NCBI RefSeq assembly: GCF_022538115.1
Contig: NZ_JAKZAL010000006.1
Span: forward strand, 1 to 64,000
Direction: 5' to 3'
DNA length: 64,000 nucleotides
Origin: Cognataquiflexum rubidum
Lineage (GTDB): Bacteria > Bacteroidota > Bacteroidia > Cytophagales > Cyclobacteriaceae
The translations under genes were made by a program, and so were the position numbers. Of this stretch, positions 1 to 8,903 are shown in pieces. Each line of letters begins with the position of its first letter. Within the stretch, counting starts at the first letter, position 1. The notes beneath the pieces were generated by a model. It saw only the letters and a list, made by a program, of their open reading frames with translations. It made no database searches and was not told the origin of the DNA.

Positions 1-490
1 AAGGTTATTTAGAAAAGAATTCACTCCCATCTCTCACCACTTTATGTTAATTTATGGAATCATTTCAAACATAGGAGGAAAAGAAGGTCTCGCAATGGAC
101 GCAAAGGATTTTGACCTTCCCTGTTTTTGGCAGAGACCCGAATTCCCAATTTACATTTCCTCGGGCAAAAACCGGAATCATTGTTCTCGTTTTTTACCCC
201 GAGTTGCGTTCCTTACTCGGGGCTACCAATATTTGATCCCTTCAGGATCATATCCCCCGCCGATGATAGTACCTCCCAAACCATTATTCACTCAGCATTT
301 TTAATTCCCATACTTTTTTTCCTTTTCCTCTGCGTCTTTGCGTGAATTAAAAAATACCATAGAATCATTCATTGAAGCTTTTACACGAGGGGTATTTGAA
401 CAAATAAGGAAGCATTGCATTTTGTGAACGAATTGGCAAAAAATAAATTTTCTGCTTTGTTTTCCTTTCCGCCTTCAAAACCACCTTCCC
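1..490. other. Non-coding stretch with palindromic repeat
   Basis: No convincing gene lies upstream of the first peptidase. The stretch holds a small palindrome at about 197-223 (accccgag ... ctcggggct) followed by the 20-base string tttgatcccttcaggatcat at 232-251, which recurs exactly at 12633-12652. It ends with pyrimidine-rich filler before the ATG at 491. The short open frames here overlap one another in several frames and have no coding character. Confidence 0.6.
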
Positions 491-3079
491 ATGAAAAAAT
501 TACAAAGTCTTTTCCTGTTTTTTCTTTTGTCCACCTTTTCTGTTTTTGGACAAAAAAGTCCTGCCGGAACCGCAGACATCTCCCTTCAATATTACCTTCC
601 CCCAGGTTTTACCTACAATGAAAAAATCCCCAAGCCAAAAGACATTTTGGGGTTTGAAGTGGGCGAATGGAATGCAGGGTACGATCAAGTCATCCGGTAT
701 TTTGAAAAACTGGCAGACAGTTCTCCCCGGGTAAAATTTGAAATCATCGGATATACCTATGAAAAGCGACCCCAAATCATGCTGACGATCACCTCTCCCG
801 AAAACCTCGCCAACATCGATAAAATCAAATCCGACAGACAGCAACTCCGTGACTCAAATGCCAAGATTGATTTTGACAAAATGCCCTTGGTAATGGCAGC
901 GGGATATTCGGTTCATGGCAATGAGGCAAGTGCCATTAATTCTTCCATTTTGGCCGCTTACCATTTTGCAGCCGCCAATGAAATCGAGGCAGATCTGAAA
1001 AATATCATCGTCCTGATAGATCCCGCGCTGAATCCTGACGGAAGTAACCGCTATGCCTCTTGGGTCAATACCCACAGATCATACAACCTTAACGGCGATC
1101 CTTCAAACCGTGAACACAGCGAAGCTTGGCCGGGCGGAAGGGGAAACCATTATTGGTTTGACCTCAACAGGGATTGGTTGCTCGTGCAGCATCCAGAATC
1201 ACAAAACAGAGTCGCTAAATTTCAGGAATGGCTTCCCAATATCTACCTGGATTACCATGAGATGGGCACCAACAACACTTTCTTTTTTCAACCCGGTATT
1301 CCAAGCCGCGACCATCCGTTAACACCCAAGAAAAACATAGAACTGACAGAAAAAATCGCCCAATACCATGCCAAGGCCATGGATGAGATGGGTTCGCTTT
1401 ACCATTCGAGGGAAAGTTTTGACGAGTATTATTTTGGCTATGGCTCCACTTATCCGGATATCCAGGGTTCCATCGGGATCTTGTTTGAACAGGCTTCTTC
1501 AAGAGGTCACTTGCAGGAAAGTATCTACGGTCCGCTGCCTTTTTCCTTTACAATCAGAAATCAGTTCCGCACCAGCGTGAGTTCCTTTGAGGCAGCCAAA
1601 AACATGCGGGGAGAAATCAACAAGTTCATGCAGGATTTCTATGCTGAATCCTTGAAAGAATCTGCTGTGGACACCAACAAGGCGTATATTTTTGGCGATA
1701 CCGCCGATGCCGCACGTGGTTTCCATTTGGCTGAAATGATCCAACAGCATCAGATCGATGTCTACTCCCTCAACCAAAACATCACTGTCAACGGTGTCCC
1801 TTTTGAGAAAGAAAAAGCGTACATCGTCCCACTCAATCAGCCACAATACAAGCTAATCAAAGCGATCTTCGAAACCCGAAACAACTTCCAGGACAGTCTT
1901 TTCTACGATGTCTCTGCATGGACATTGCCGATGTCCTTCAACCTTGACTACACAGCATTGAGCAGCAAAATCATGAATCTCGCCGATGTCACACTTCTCG
2001 AGGAGGATTTTGGCAAAAAAGCCGGAGCCCTGATCGGTGAAAAAAACGCCTATGCCTACGCCTTTGAATGGGCAGATTATTATGCGCCAAAGGCTGCTTA
2101 CAAGTTGATGGATGAAGGATATTTGGTGCGCCTGACGCATGAACCCATCACCCTTGCTGACGGAAAGGTCCTGAAAAGAGGAAGTATTCTAGTCAGTACC
2201 CAAAGAGATGCTGAAATAGATGCTGCCACCAAACTTCACTCTTCATTAACTTCCCTTGCTTCCGAAACGGGAATCACCGTCTACGGCATCAGCACGGGAT
2301 ATACTGCAGGTGTCAATATCGGTTCACCAAGCATAGATGTACTGAAGAAACCTGAAGTCGCCGTCTTGGTCGGGACAGGTGTCACAAGCGGAGAAGCCGG
2401 AGAAATGTGGCATTTGCTAGACCAAAGATTTGACATGCCGATAACTTTGCTCCCTGTAGAAAGACTGGGAAATACAGACCTCAGCAGGTATAATGTCCTT
2501 ATCATGCCTAATGGCAATTATTCAAGTTGGGGAAAATCCGAAGCCGAAGAAATCAAATCCTGGGCAAGTGCCGGAAATACTTTGATCGCCCGTGGAAATG
2601 CCATGACCTGGCTCAATAGCAATGAACTTGTTTCTTTTACTTTCAAAAAAGACCCAAAAGAAGAAGAGAAAAAGCCTGACCTACCTTATGCAGACTATAC
2701 CAAAAATACCGGCGCCAGGATGACAAGCGGTACGATTTTCCATGCAAAGCTAGATGTGAACCATCCGATTGGATACGGGTATGGCAAGTCGGAGATTTTC
2801 ACTTTCCGAAGCAGCAACCAAGTGCTCGAACCGGGAAAAAATCCTTACTCCAATCCCATGGTCTATACCGACAAGCCTTTGGCAAGTGGATATATTCATC
2901 CCGAAAACCTCGAAATGGTCAGAAACAGCAGCGCCATTCAGGTCAAGCGCCTCGGCCGGGGACGTGTCATCGGTATGGTGGATAATCCCAACTTCAGGGC
3001 GATATGGTACGGAACCAACAAGCTTTTCCTCAATGCCATATTCTTTGGTCAGGTGATAGAAGGCGGGACTGCGGATTGA
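491..3079 (+). CDS. Secreted M14-family zinc carboxypeptidase
   Basis: A predicted exported metallopeptidase of 862 residues. Residues 1-20 form a signal peptide ending SVFG before Gln21. The M14 zinc site is visible as VHGNEAS (His142, Glu145) and a third ligand His256 in LDYHEMG; Glu333 in ILFEQASSRG is the likely catalytic glutamate. The catalytic domain covers roughly residues 50-380. The C-terminal third (about 620-860) resembles the class I glutamine-amidotransferase-like fold found behind M14 domains in Bacteroidota, without an obvious catalytic cysteine. The family removes C-terminal residues from peptides; action in the periplasm or outside the cell is inferred from the signal peptide. 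It is a single gene, ending in front of a strong convergent hairpin shared with the AraC gene. The ATG at 491 is chosen because it leads straight into the signal peptide. Confidence 0.9.
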   Translation: MKKLQSLFLFFLLSTFSVFGQKSPAGTADISLQYYLPPGFTYNEKIPKPKDILGFEVGEWNAGYDQVIRYFEKLADSSPRVKFEIIGYTYEKRPQIMLTITSPENLANIDKIKSDRQQLRDSNAKIDFDKMPLVMAAGYSVHGNEASAINSSILAAYHFAAANEIEADLKNIIVLIDPALNPDGSNRYASWVNTHRSYNLNGDPSNREHSEAWPGGRGNHYWFDLNRDWLLVQHPESQNRVAKFQEWLPNIYLDYHEMGTNNTFFFQPGIPSRDHPLTPKKNIELTEKIAQYHAKAMDEMGSLYHSRESFDEYYFGYGSTYPDIQGSIGILFEQASSRGHLQESIYGPLPFSFTIRNQFRTSVSSFEAAKNMRGEINKFMQDFYAESLKESAVDTNKAYIFGDTADAARGFHLAEMIQQHQIDVYSLNQNITVNGVPFEKEKAYIVPLNQPQYKLIKAIFETRNNFQDSLFYDVSAWTLPMSFNLDYTALSSKIMNLADVTLLEEDFGKKAGALIGEKNAYAYAFEWADYYAPKAAYKLMDEGYLVRLTHEPITLADGKVLKRGSILVSTQRDAEIDAATKLHSSLTSLASETGITVYGISTGYTAGVNIGSPSIDVLKKPEVAVLVGTGVTSGEAGEMWHLLDQRFDMPITLLPVERLGNTDLSRYNVLIMPNGNYSSWGKSEAEEIKSWASAGNTLIARGNAMTWLNSNELVSFTFKKDPKEEEKKPDLPYADYTKNTGARMTSGTIFHAKLDVNHPIGYGYGKSEIFTFRSSNQVLEPGKNPYSNPMVYTDKPLASGYIHPENLEMVRNSSAIQVKRLGRGRVIGMVDNPNFRAIWYGTNKLFLNAIFFGQVIEGGTAD

Positions 3080-3092
3080 TCATTTACCAATT

Positions 3093-3125
3093 AACCCTCC
3101 AAGGGTTTTCAACCCTTGGAGGGTT
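3093..3125. terminator. Bidirectional terminator-like hairpin
   Basis: A perfect 15-base inverted repeat (arms 3093-3107 and 3111-3125, loop ttc) lies between the convergent peptidase and AraC genes. A second partial copy of the right arm (cccttggagggtttcttc) follows at about 3138-3155, so the hairpin may also be a dispersed palindromic repeat. Confidence 0.65.
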
Positions 3126-3154
3126 TGGAGTTACGATCCCTTGGAGGGTTTCTT

Positions 3155-4030
3155 CTACCCAAGTGTTTTTAAGAAATCCTTTTTGTAAACTAAAGGAGTC
3201 ACGCCGATCCTTTCTTTGAATTGCCTGTTAAAATTGGAAAGGGTATTGAAACCGCTCTCATAACAGATTTCACTGATATTGGCGTCCATCTCATGGAGCA
3301 ATTTGCAGGCATGCCCGATCCTGACATCGGTGAGAAACTCCGAAAAGGATTTGTTCATCCTCGAAGAAAAGTACCTGCTAAAAGCACTTTCCGTCATATT
3401 GGCCATGGAGGCCACCTCCTCAAGCAGGATTTTTTGGCGAAAATTTTCCATCACATATTCATAAACCTTACTCATGCGATCCTTTTCAGATTCTTTGTTG
3501 GTATTGATATAGCCGGCCTGAGTGATCGGATGGCAATCGGAGGATTCGGACAGGACTTTCAGGATTTCCAGCAATTTCAGGATGCTGTCAATTCCTTTTG
3601 ATTCCGTCAATTTCTCAAATTGAGGGCGGAGCAATTCATTGGTCTTTCCGGTTATTTCCAATCCCCGTTCTGATTTTTGGAGCAGGGTCTTGATGCCTTC
3701 AAACTCCTCTTTGTCATGAATGGCATTCCCCAAAAAGTCCTTTCCAAAGTACACAACAATCCCTTTGGTCATCAAACCACTTTCTTTTTCAAAGTACTGC
3801 GGATCGTTCCGCCACAAATGCGGGAGATTTGGGCCGGTAAAAACCATGTCAAATTCACGGAAAGGCTTCATCTGATCGCCGATAAACCTTGTCCCTTTTC
3901 CTTCCAAAACCAAGAACAATTGGTACTCATTGTGAAAGTGCCAATGTTTGTCAAAATTAGGGGCAACAAGCGCTTTGGCAACGAAAGCTTTGTCCTCAGG
4001 AATCCTTGATTTTTGAAGTGCCTGTTTCAT
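3155..4030 (-). CDS. AraC-family transcriptional regulator
   Basis: A 291-residue regulator. The N-terminal half is a cupin-type sensor (HFHNEYQLFLVLEG near residue 32, PHLWRND near 75) and the C-terminal 100 residues carry two AraC helix-turn-helix motifs, with SAFSRYFSSRMNKSFSEFL and the family signature around ICYESGFNTLSNFNRQFK. AraC proteins of this layout usually bind a small sugar-like ligand through the cupin and activate nearby genes. It is divergent from the sugar-processing set starting at 4182, which is its likely target by position. The intergenic region contains an 8-base inverted repeat that could be an operator, though AraC sites are more often direct repeats. Confidence 0.92.
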   Translation of the reverse strand: MKQALQKSRIPEDKAFVAKALVAPNFDKHWHFHNEYQLFLVLEGKGTRFIGDQMKPFREFDMVFTGPNLPHLWRNDPQYFEKESGLMTKGIVVYFGKDFLGNAIHDKEEFEGIKTLLQKSERGLEITGKTNELLRPQFEKLTESKGIDSILKLLEILKVLSESSDCHPITQAGYINTNKESEKDRMSKVYEYVMENFRQKILLEEVASMANMTESAFSRYFSSRMNKSFSEFLTDVRIGHACKLLHEMDANISEICYESGFNTLSNFNRQFKERIGVTPLVYKKDFLKTLG

Positions 4031-4107
4031 GATTAGTCAATTATGCCATAATTATACATGAAAATTAAATTTTTGAACAAAATAAAGTCATAATCAGCAA
4101 AAAAAAA

Positions 4108-4147
4108 GGAAGATTGCCATTTGATAAATGTGGAATTTGAATCTTCC
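4108..4147. promoter_or_regulatory. Inverted repeat in AraC/ThuA intergenic region
   Basis: GGAAGATT at 4108-4115 is mirrored by AATCTTCC at 4140-4147, 24 bases apart, 35 bases before the ATG of the ThuA-fusion gene. Position between a divergent regulator and its likely target suggests an operator or leader hairpin; no independent evidence. Confidence 0.25.
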
Positions 4148-4181
4148 AATAAACCCTAAATTCCCCTAAATAAAACCATCC

Positions 4182-7100
4182 ATGAGATATTCTCATTTCC
4201 TCCTCCTCCTTCTCTTCTTTACTGTCATCGGTTGTGGCAAAAAGTCCAATTTACCAGAGCTTCCCACAGGGCCAAGAAGAGCAGAAATCCTCTTCCTCGG
4301 ACATGACAGCAAGCACCATGATTCCGAGAAACTGATGCCTTATCTGGCAAGACCACTTTTCCAAAAAGGCATCAACCTTACTTATACTTCTGATCCAAAC
4401 GACCTGAACCTGGACAACCTGAATCAGTATGACGGGATCATGATCTATGCCAACCACGACAGTATTACTGTAGAACAGGAAGCTGCCCTCAAAGAGTATG
4501 TGGAAAGCGGCAAAGGTTTTATTCCCCTCCACAGTGCCTCTTTCTGTTTCCAGAATTCTGATTGGTATGTCGAAGCCGTAGGCGGACAGTTCCAATCGCA
4601 TGGCACGGGTGATTTCAAGGTCGATATCATCGCTGCTGACCATCCTGTGATGCAGGGCGTGGAAGTATTTGAAACCTGGGATGAAACCTATATCCATACC
4701 CGGATCAATCCCGACATGACTGTCCTGATGGAAAGGGAAGAAAACGGACACCGCGAGCCTTGGACTTGGGTGAGAAATCAAGGAAAAGGACGTGTATTTT
4801 ACACAGCTTATGGACACAATGAGCGCACTTGGTCCCAACCAAATTTCCATACCCTTGTCGCCAACGGCGTACTTTGGGCGATAGGAGATGATGTAGCCAA
4901 GCAGGTGGCCGATTTCAAAATCCCTCAGCCGGTATTTGAAGATGCCGTCATTCCAAACTACGAAAACAAAGACCCGGCACCGAGATACCAACATCCGCTT
5001 TCTCCGGAAGAATCCATGAAATTGATCCAGATTCCGGTAGGATTTGAATTGCAGCTATTCGCTTCTGAGCCTCAGATTGTCAATCCAATGGCGATGTGTT
5101 GGGATGAAAAGGGAAGGTTATATGTGATCGAGACAGAAGATTATCCTAACGAAGTCCGCACCGAAGGCGGAAATGACCGCATCAAAATCCTTGAAGATAC
5201 TGATGGCGACGGCAAAGCTGACAAAGTAACTGTCTTTGCTGATGGCCTCAACATCCCGACAAGCATCATGGCCATGAACGGAGGTATCCTCATCTCCATG
5301 GCTCCGGATTTTGTATTCTTAAAAGATACTGACGGTGACGACAAAGCCGATATAAGAGAAGTATTGATCACAGGTTGGGGCAAAAGCGATACACACGCCG
5401 GACCTTCCAACCTGAAGTATGGCTATGACAATAACATTTGGGGTGTTTTGGGATATTCAGGTTTCAAAGGAACTGTTGGCGGACAGGAATTCAATTTCTC
5501 CCAAGGGGTATATAGATTCGCTCCTGATGCTTCCAACTTTGAGTTTTTAGGTTCGACAAGTAACAATACCTGGGGACTTGGCTTCTCGGAAGATTTCAAT
5601 GTCTTCATCTCCACTGCCAACGGTCAGCACTCTGCCTACTTGGCCATGACCAACAAAAACGTCAAAAGACCTATTGCAGGCGGGATGAACAATACCGTCT
5701 TTGGTATTGACAGCCACTACGACATGCCGCACCTGACACAGTTTTTGAGACAGGTGGATTACCATGGCGGCTATACCGCTGCTGCAGGACATAACTTCTA
5801 CACAGCAAGAACTTTCCCTAAATCCTATTGGAACAGGGTGGCTTTTGTGGCCGAACCTACAGGAAGGGTGCTTCACAATGCCATCATCACCAAAGACGGA
5901 TCAGGATTCAAAGAAAAGAACGGCTTCAATATCGTGGCGAGTTCAGACGAATGGTTCTCTCCTGTACATGCCGAAGTCGGACCTGATGGTTCTCTTTGGA
6001 TTGCAGATTGGTACAACTTTATCATTCAGCACAATCCAACTCCAAAAGGTTTTGACAATGGCGCGGGTAATGCCTACATCAACCCTATGCGGGATGCCAA
6101 GCATGGCAGGATTTATAGGCTAGTGTACAGAGGCGCACCGGAATACAAAGGTTTTTCCATTGATCCCTCTAATAATTCAGACCTGATCGCAGGCTTGAAA
6201 AGCGACAACATGTTTTGGAGAATGACTGCCCAAAGGCTCATCGTCGAAACCCAAAACAAAAGCATCATCGGTGACTTGTACAAACTGGTGGAGAACAGAG
6301 ATGTAGATGAAATCGGCCTGAATACCGCTGCCAACCATGCCCTTTGGGCATTGCACGGCCTCGGCGCACTGAGCGGTGATGATGCCAATGCCATCAAGAT
6401 TGTTGGCAAAGCATTGTCGCATCCTTCTGCAGGTGTCAGGAAAAATGCCATTGAAGTTCTTCCAAAAACCAATGAAACTTTTGCGCTGATCCAATCCAAC
6501 AAGGTCCATCAGGATCCTGACCTGAATGTAAGAAAAGCGGCTTTCCTTGCCTTATCGGAGATTCCTGCTTCTGCTGAAATCAGCAACCTGATCTATGAAG
6601 CAAGTCAGGACGAAGCCAACGGCAAAGACGCTTATCTTCCACAGGTGATTTTCTCCGGGGTACTTGCCCATCCAAGTTATTTTGAGCAAAACCTTGCCTC
6701 GCTTTTCCCTGAAGAAAAAGTAGATTCTCTCTACACCCTGACAGAAAAGCTGACCAAGAGTCTTGTCGTCGAGCAATACAACCTCGACAGAAGAGCAGCG
6801 ATCGTCTATCCTCCTGATGTCAGCAACAAAGAAATCCATATCGTCACAGAGTTGGCGGAAGGAAATGAACCGCTCGAAGGAGTCATTGCTGCACAGGGAA
6901 ACAAGATGAACGGGTATTCCCTTTTTGTAAAAAAATCTACCTTGAATTGGGTAGTAAAACAAAACGGCAAAACCTATAAAATCACCGCCGGCAACCTGCC
7001 AAAGGAACTGTTTAAGGTGGAAGCCAAGCTCCTTGAGGGCGGAGTGATGACATTGCAGGTCAATGACAATCCGGTTGCCAAAGCAAAAGCCCCTTCCCTA

Positions 7101-7679
7101 TTCACCGCTCCTTTGACTCCGGACAGAATCCGCGTCGGCAATGACATGGGTGAAGAAAATCAGGTCGGCGACTACGAAGGTTTCTCTTGGCTAAGGGGTA
7201 GAATGGGCAGAGACAGCTACCTCAGCCTCAAAGATCCCAACTTCAACCTGCAGGAATATTTGGCCAAAGGCCCTGAAAAAGCAGCTCCGGTTTCAAGGGA
7301 AAATGCCCTGGTAGTGAAGATCGGCGTCATTCCCCACGAAATGAAATACAATGTGACAAGCTTCAAGGTGAAAGCCGGCCAACAGGTGATCATTGACTTC
7401 GAAAACAAAGATTTCATGCAGCACAACCTGATCGTTGCCAAGATAGGTTCGCTCGAAACGGTAGGAAAAGCCGCTGACGAAATGGCAAGAGATCCAAAAG
7501 GAATCGAAAAAAATTATGTCCCCAATATCCCGGAGATCATCATAGCTTCCAAACTTGTGGATCCTGAAGGGCTTGAATCCATCATTTTCACTGCACCTAC
7601 CCAAAAAGGAGAATATCCTTTTGTATGTACTGTACCGGGACACTGGCGCATCATGAACGGTAAAATGATCGTCGAGTAA
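4182..7679 (+). CDS. ThuA / beta-propeller dehydrogenase / HEAT / cupredoxin fusion lipoprotein
   Basis: A 1165-residue lipoprotein: signal and lipobox end at Cys18 (FTVIGC). Order of parts: a ThuA-like domain (about 30-240, with AEILFLGHDSKHHDS and GKGFIPLHSAS), a PVC-type membrane-bound dehydrogenase beta-propeller (about 275-650, with DTDGDGKAD-type calcium loops), alpha-helical HEAT-like repeats (about 665-870), then a C-terminal type 1 copper domain. In the last part His1081, Cys1149, His1154 and Met1158 have exactly azurin spacing (Cys, +5 His, +9 Met). I see no CxxCH haem motif, which many relatives have. The likely role is periplasmic oxidation or processing of a sugar with electrons passed through copper; substrate unknown. 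It begins a plus-strand run with the epimerase (13 bases downstream) and the Gfo/Idh gene. Confidence 0.88.
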   Translation: MRYSHFLLLLLFFTVIGCGKKSNLPELPTGPRRAEILFLGHDSKHHDSEKLMPYLARPLFQKGINLTYTSDPNDLNLDNLNQYDGIMIYANHDSITVEQEAALKEYVESGKGFIPLHSASFCFQNSDWYVEAVGGQFQSHGTGDFKVDIIAADHPVMQGVEVFETWDETYIHTRINPDMTVLMEREENGHREPWTWVRNQGKGRVFYTAYGHNERTWSQPNFHTLVANGVLWAIGDDVAKQVADFKIPQPVFEDAVIPNYENKDPAPRYQHPLSPEESMKLIQIPVGFELQLFASEPQIVNPMAMCWDEKGRLYVIETEDYPNEVRTEGGNDRIKILEDTDGDGKADKVTVFADGLNIPTSIMAMNGGILISMAPDFVFLKDTDGDDKADIREVLITGWGKSDTHAGPSNLKYGYDNNIWGVLGYSGFKGTVGGQEFNFSQGVYRFAPDASNFEFLGSTSNNTWGLGFSEDFNVFISTANGQHSAYLAMTNKNVKRPIAGGMNNTVFGIDSHYDMPHLTQFLRQVDYHGGYTAAAGHNFYTARTFPKSYWNRVAFVAEPTGRVLHNAIITKDGSGFKEKNGFNIVASSDEWFSPVHAEVGPDGSLWIADWYNFIIQHNPTPKGFDNGAGNAYINPMRDAKHGRIYRLVYRGAPEYKGFSIDPSNNSDLIAGLKSDNMFWRMTAQRLIVETQNKSIIGDLYKLVENRDVDEIGLNTAANHALWALHGLGALSGDDANAIKIVGKALSHPSAGVRKNAIEVLPKTNETFALIQSNKVHQDPDLNVRKAAFLALSEIPASAEISNLIYEASQDEANGKDAYLPQVIFSGVLAHPSYFEQNLASLFPEEKVDSLYTLTEKLTKSLVVEQYNLDRRAAIVYPPDVSNKEIHIVTELAEGNEPLEGVIAAQGNKMNGYSLFVKKSTLNWVVKQNGKTYKITAGNLPKELFKVEAKLLEGGVMTLQVNDNPVAKAKAPSLFTAPLTPDRIRVGNDMGEENQVGDYEGFSWLRGRMGRDSYLSLKDPNFNLQEYLAKGPEKAAPVSRENALVVKIGVIPHEMKYNVTSFKVKAGQQVIIDFENKDFMQHNLIVAKIGSLETVGKAADEMARDPKGIEKNYVPNIPEIIIASKLVDPEGLESIIFTAPTQKGEYPFVCTVPGHWRIMNGKMIVE

Positions 7680-7692
7680 AAACCGGGAAATT

Positions 7693-8568
7693 ATGGCAAT
7701 AAATGCAACTTTTGGTGTCAGCACCTGGCTTTGGACATCTCCTTTCCAAAAAGATACAATTGGATTATTCTCAAAAATAAAAGAAATGGGCTTCGACGCG
7801 GTAGAAATACCCGTCGAAAACCCGGATCTGATTGATATTCCTTCTGTCAAAAAAGCACTTGCGGAATTCAGCCTGCAACCCATCATCTGTGGGGCTTTTG
7901 GACCGACTAGGGACTTGACACATGATGACCCGGCTTTTCACAAAACAAGCTTTGACTACCTGCAAAAATGCTTTGAGATCAGTTCGGCACTCGGCGCACA
8001 TTTCGTAGCCGGACCGATGTACTCTGCGGTGGGAAAAGCAAGACTTGTCTCTCCTGAACAGCGGAAAATAGAATGGGACCGCGCTGTAACTAACCTCCAC
8101 AAAGTCTGTCAGATGGCCGAGTCCATGGGTCAGGAGATTGCTTTGGAAGCTTTGAACCGCTTCGAAACCGACCTGATCAATACCACCAAAGAACTCATGC
8201 AGCTTATCTCAGACATCAACCATCCTGCGGCCAAAGTGCTATTGGATGGATTTCACATGAGTATCGAGGAGTCAGACTTGGAGGATGCTGTCAGACAGGT
8301 AGGTGACAAATTGCTCCACGTGCAGGTTTCTGAAAACCACCGTGGCATCCCCGGAACAGGTCAGACTAGCTGGTTTTCATTCAAAAGAGGATTGGCTGCA
8401 GTCAACTACACCGGAGTGATTTCGATAGAGAGTTTTACACCAAATGTGCAGGAACTTGCAGGTGCTGTCTGCATCTGGAAGCCCCTTGCCCCGAGTCAGG
8501 ATGAATTCGCTTCCCAAGGACTTGCCTTTCTCCAAGACTGGATCTCAGGCACAAAATTCACGCACTAG
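7693..8568 (+). CDS. TIM-barrel sugar isomerase/epimerase (ketose 3-epimerase-like)
   Basis: A 291-residue AP-endonuclease-2/xylose-isomerase-like TIM barrel. Metal-binding residues in the pattern of D-tagatose/D-allulose 3-epimerases are visible: Glu152 (ALEALNRFE), Asp185 (LLDGFHMS), His209 (LLHVQVSENHRG) and Glu246 (VISIESF), plus Arg217. These enzymes shift the configuration at C3 of ketoses using a divalent metal. There is no signal peptide, so it is cytoplasmic. It starts 13 bases after the ThuA-fusion gene and is surely co-transcribed. With the Gfo/Idh enzyme downstream it fits a keto-sugar pathway like the 3-keto-glycoside routes of Bacteroidota; the exact substrate is inference. Confidence 0.85.
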   Translation: MAINATFGVSTWLWTSPFQKDTIGLFSKIKEMGFDAVEIPVENPDLIDIPSVKKALAEFSLQPIICGAFGPTRDLTHDDPAFHKTSFDYLQKCFEISSALGAHFVAGPMYSAVGKARLVSPEQRKIEWDRAVTNLHKVCQMAESMGQEIALEALNRFETDLINTTKELMQLISDINHPAAKVLLDGFHMSIEESDLEDAVRQVGDKLLHVQVSENHRGIPGTGQTSWFSFKRGLAAVNYTGVISIESFTPNVQELAGAVCIWKPLAPSQDEFASQGLAFLQDWISGTKFTH

Positions 8569-8903
8569 CGATGGTTTTTACCACAGAGCACACAGGGTAC
8601 ACAGAGCTGGAGGACTCCAATTTCTTCTTACCTTTCACCAAATACTTGTACTGAGCGCAGTCGAAGTAACCATTAACCAAATACTTGTACTGAGCGCAGT
8701 CGAAGTAACCATAAACCTAATTGCCACCAACAACAAACAACTAACCACAGAGCGCACATAGCTGGAGGTTGTGAAAAGATGTTTTGATGCTTCGCCAACT
8801 CCATTTACCTCTTACCTTTCACCAATAACCAAATACTTGTACTGAGCGCAGTCGAAGTAACCATTAACCCCAAATAACTTAATAACCAATAACCATAAAA
8901 GCC
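8569..8903. other. Non-coding gap with REP-like repeats
   Basis: This 335-base gap between the epimerase and Gfo/Idh genes holds the three 37-base repeats listed separately, plus two decayed cacagagc/cacagag strings (8582-8605 and 8746-8766) of the filler type common in Bacteroidota intergenic DNA. No gene is seen. Whether the Gfo/Idh gene is still co-transcribed across it is unclear. Confidence 0.6.
8637..8864. repeat. Three copies of a 37-base REP-like palindromic unit
   Basis: Copies at 8637-8673, 8676-8712 and 8828-8864 begin accaaatacttgtactgagc and end gcagtcgaagtaaccat. Each unit can fold through tactt/aagta and actg/cagt pairs around an agcg loop. The first two are tandem (2-base spacer). 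The central tgagcgcagtcga core resembles a palindromic repeat widespread in Bacteroidota intergenic DNA. No associated REP transposase gene lies in the window. Confidence 0.8.

Noticed and set aside
44-621. Short overlapping frames at the left end
   Set aside because: Several frames overlap each other and the peptidase signal-peptide region; composition is that of intergenic filler.
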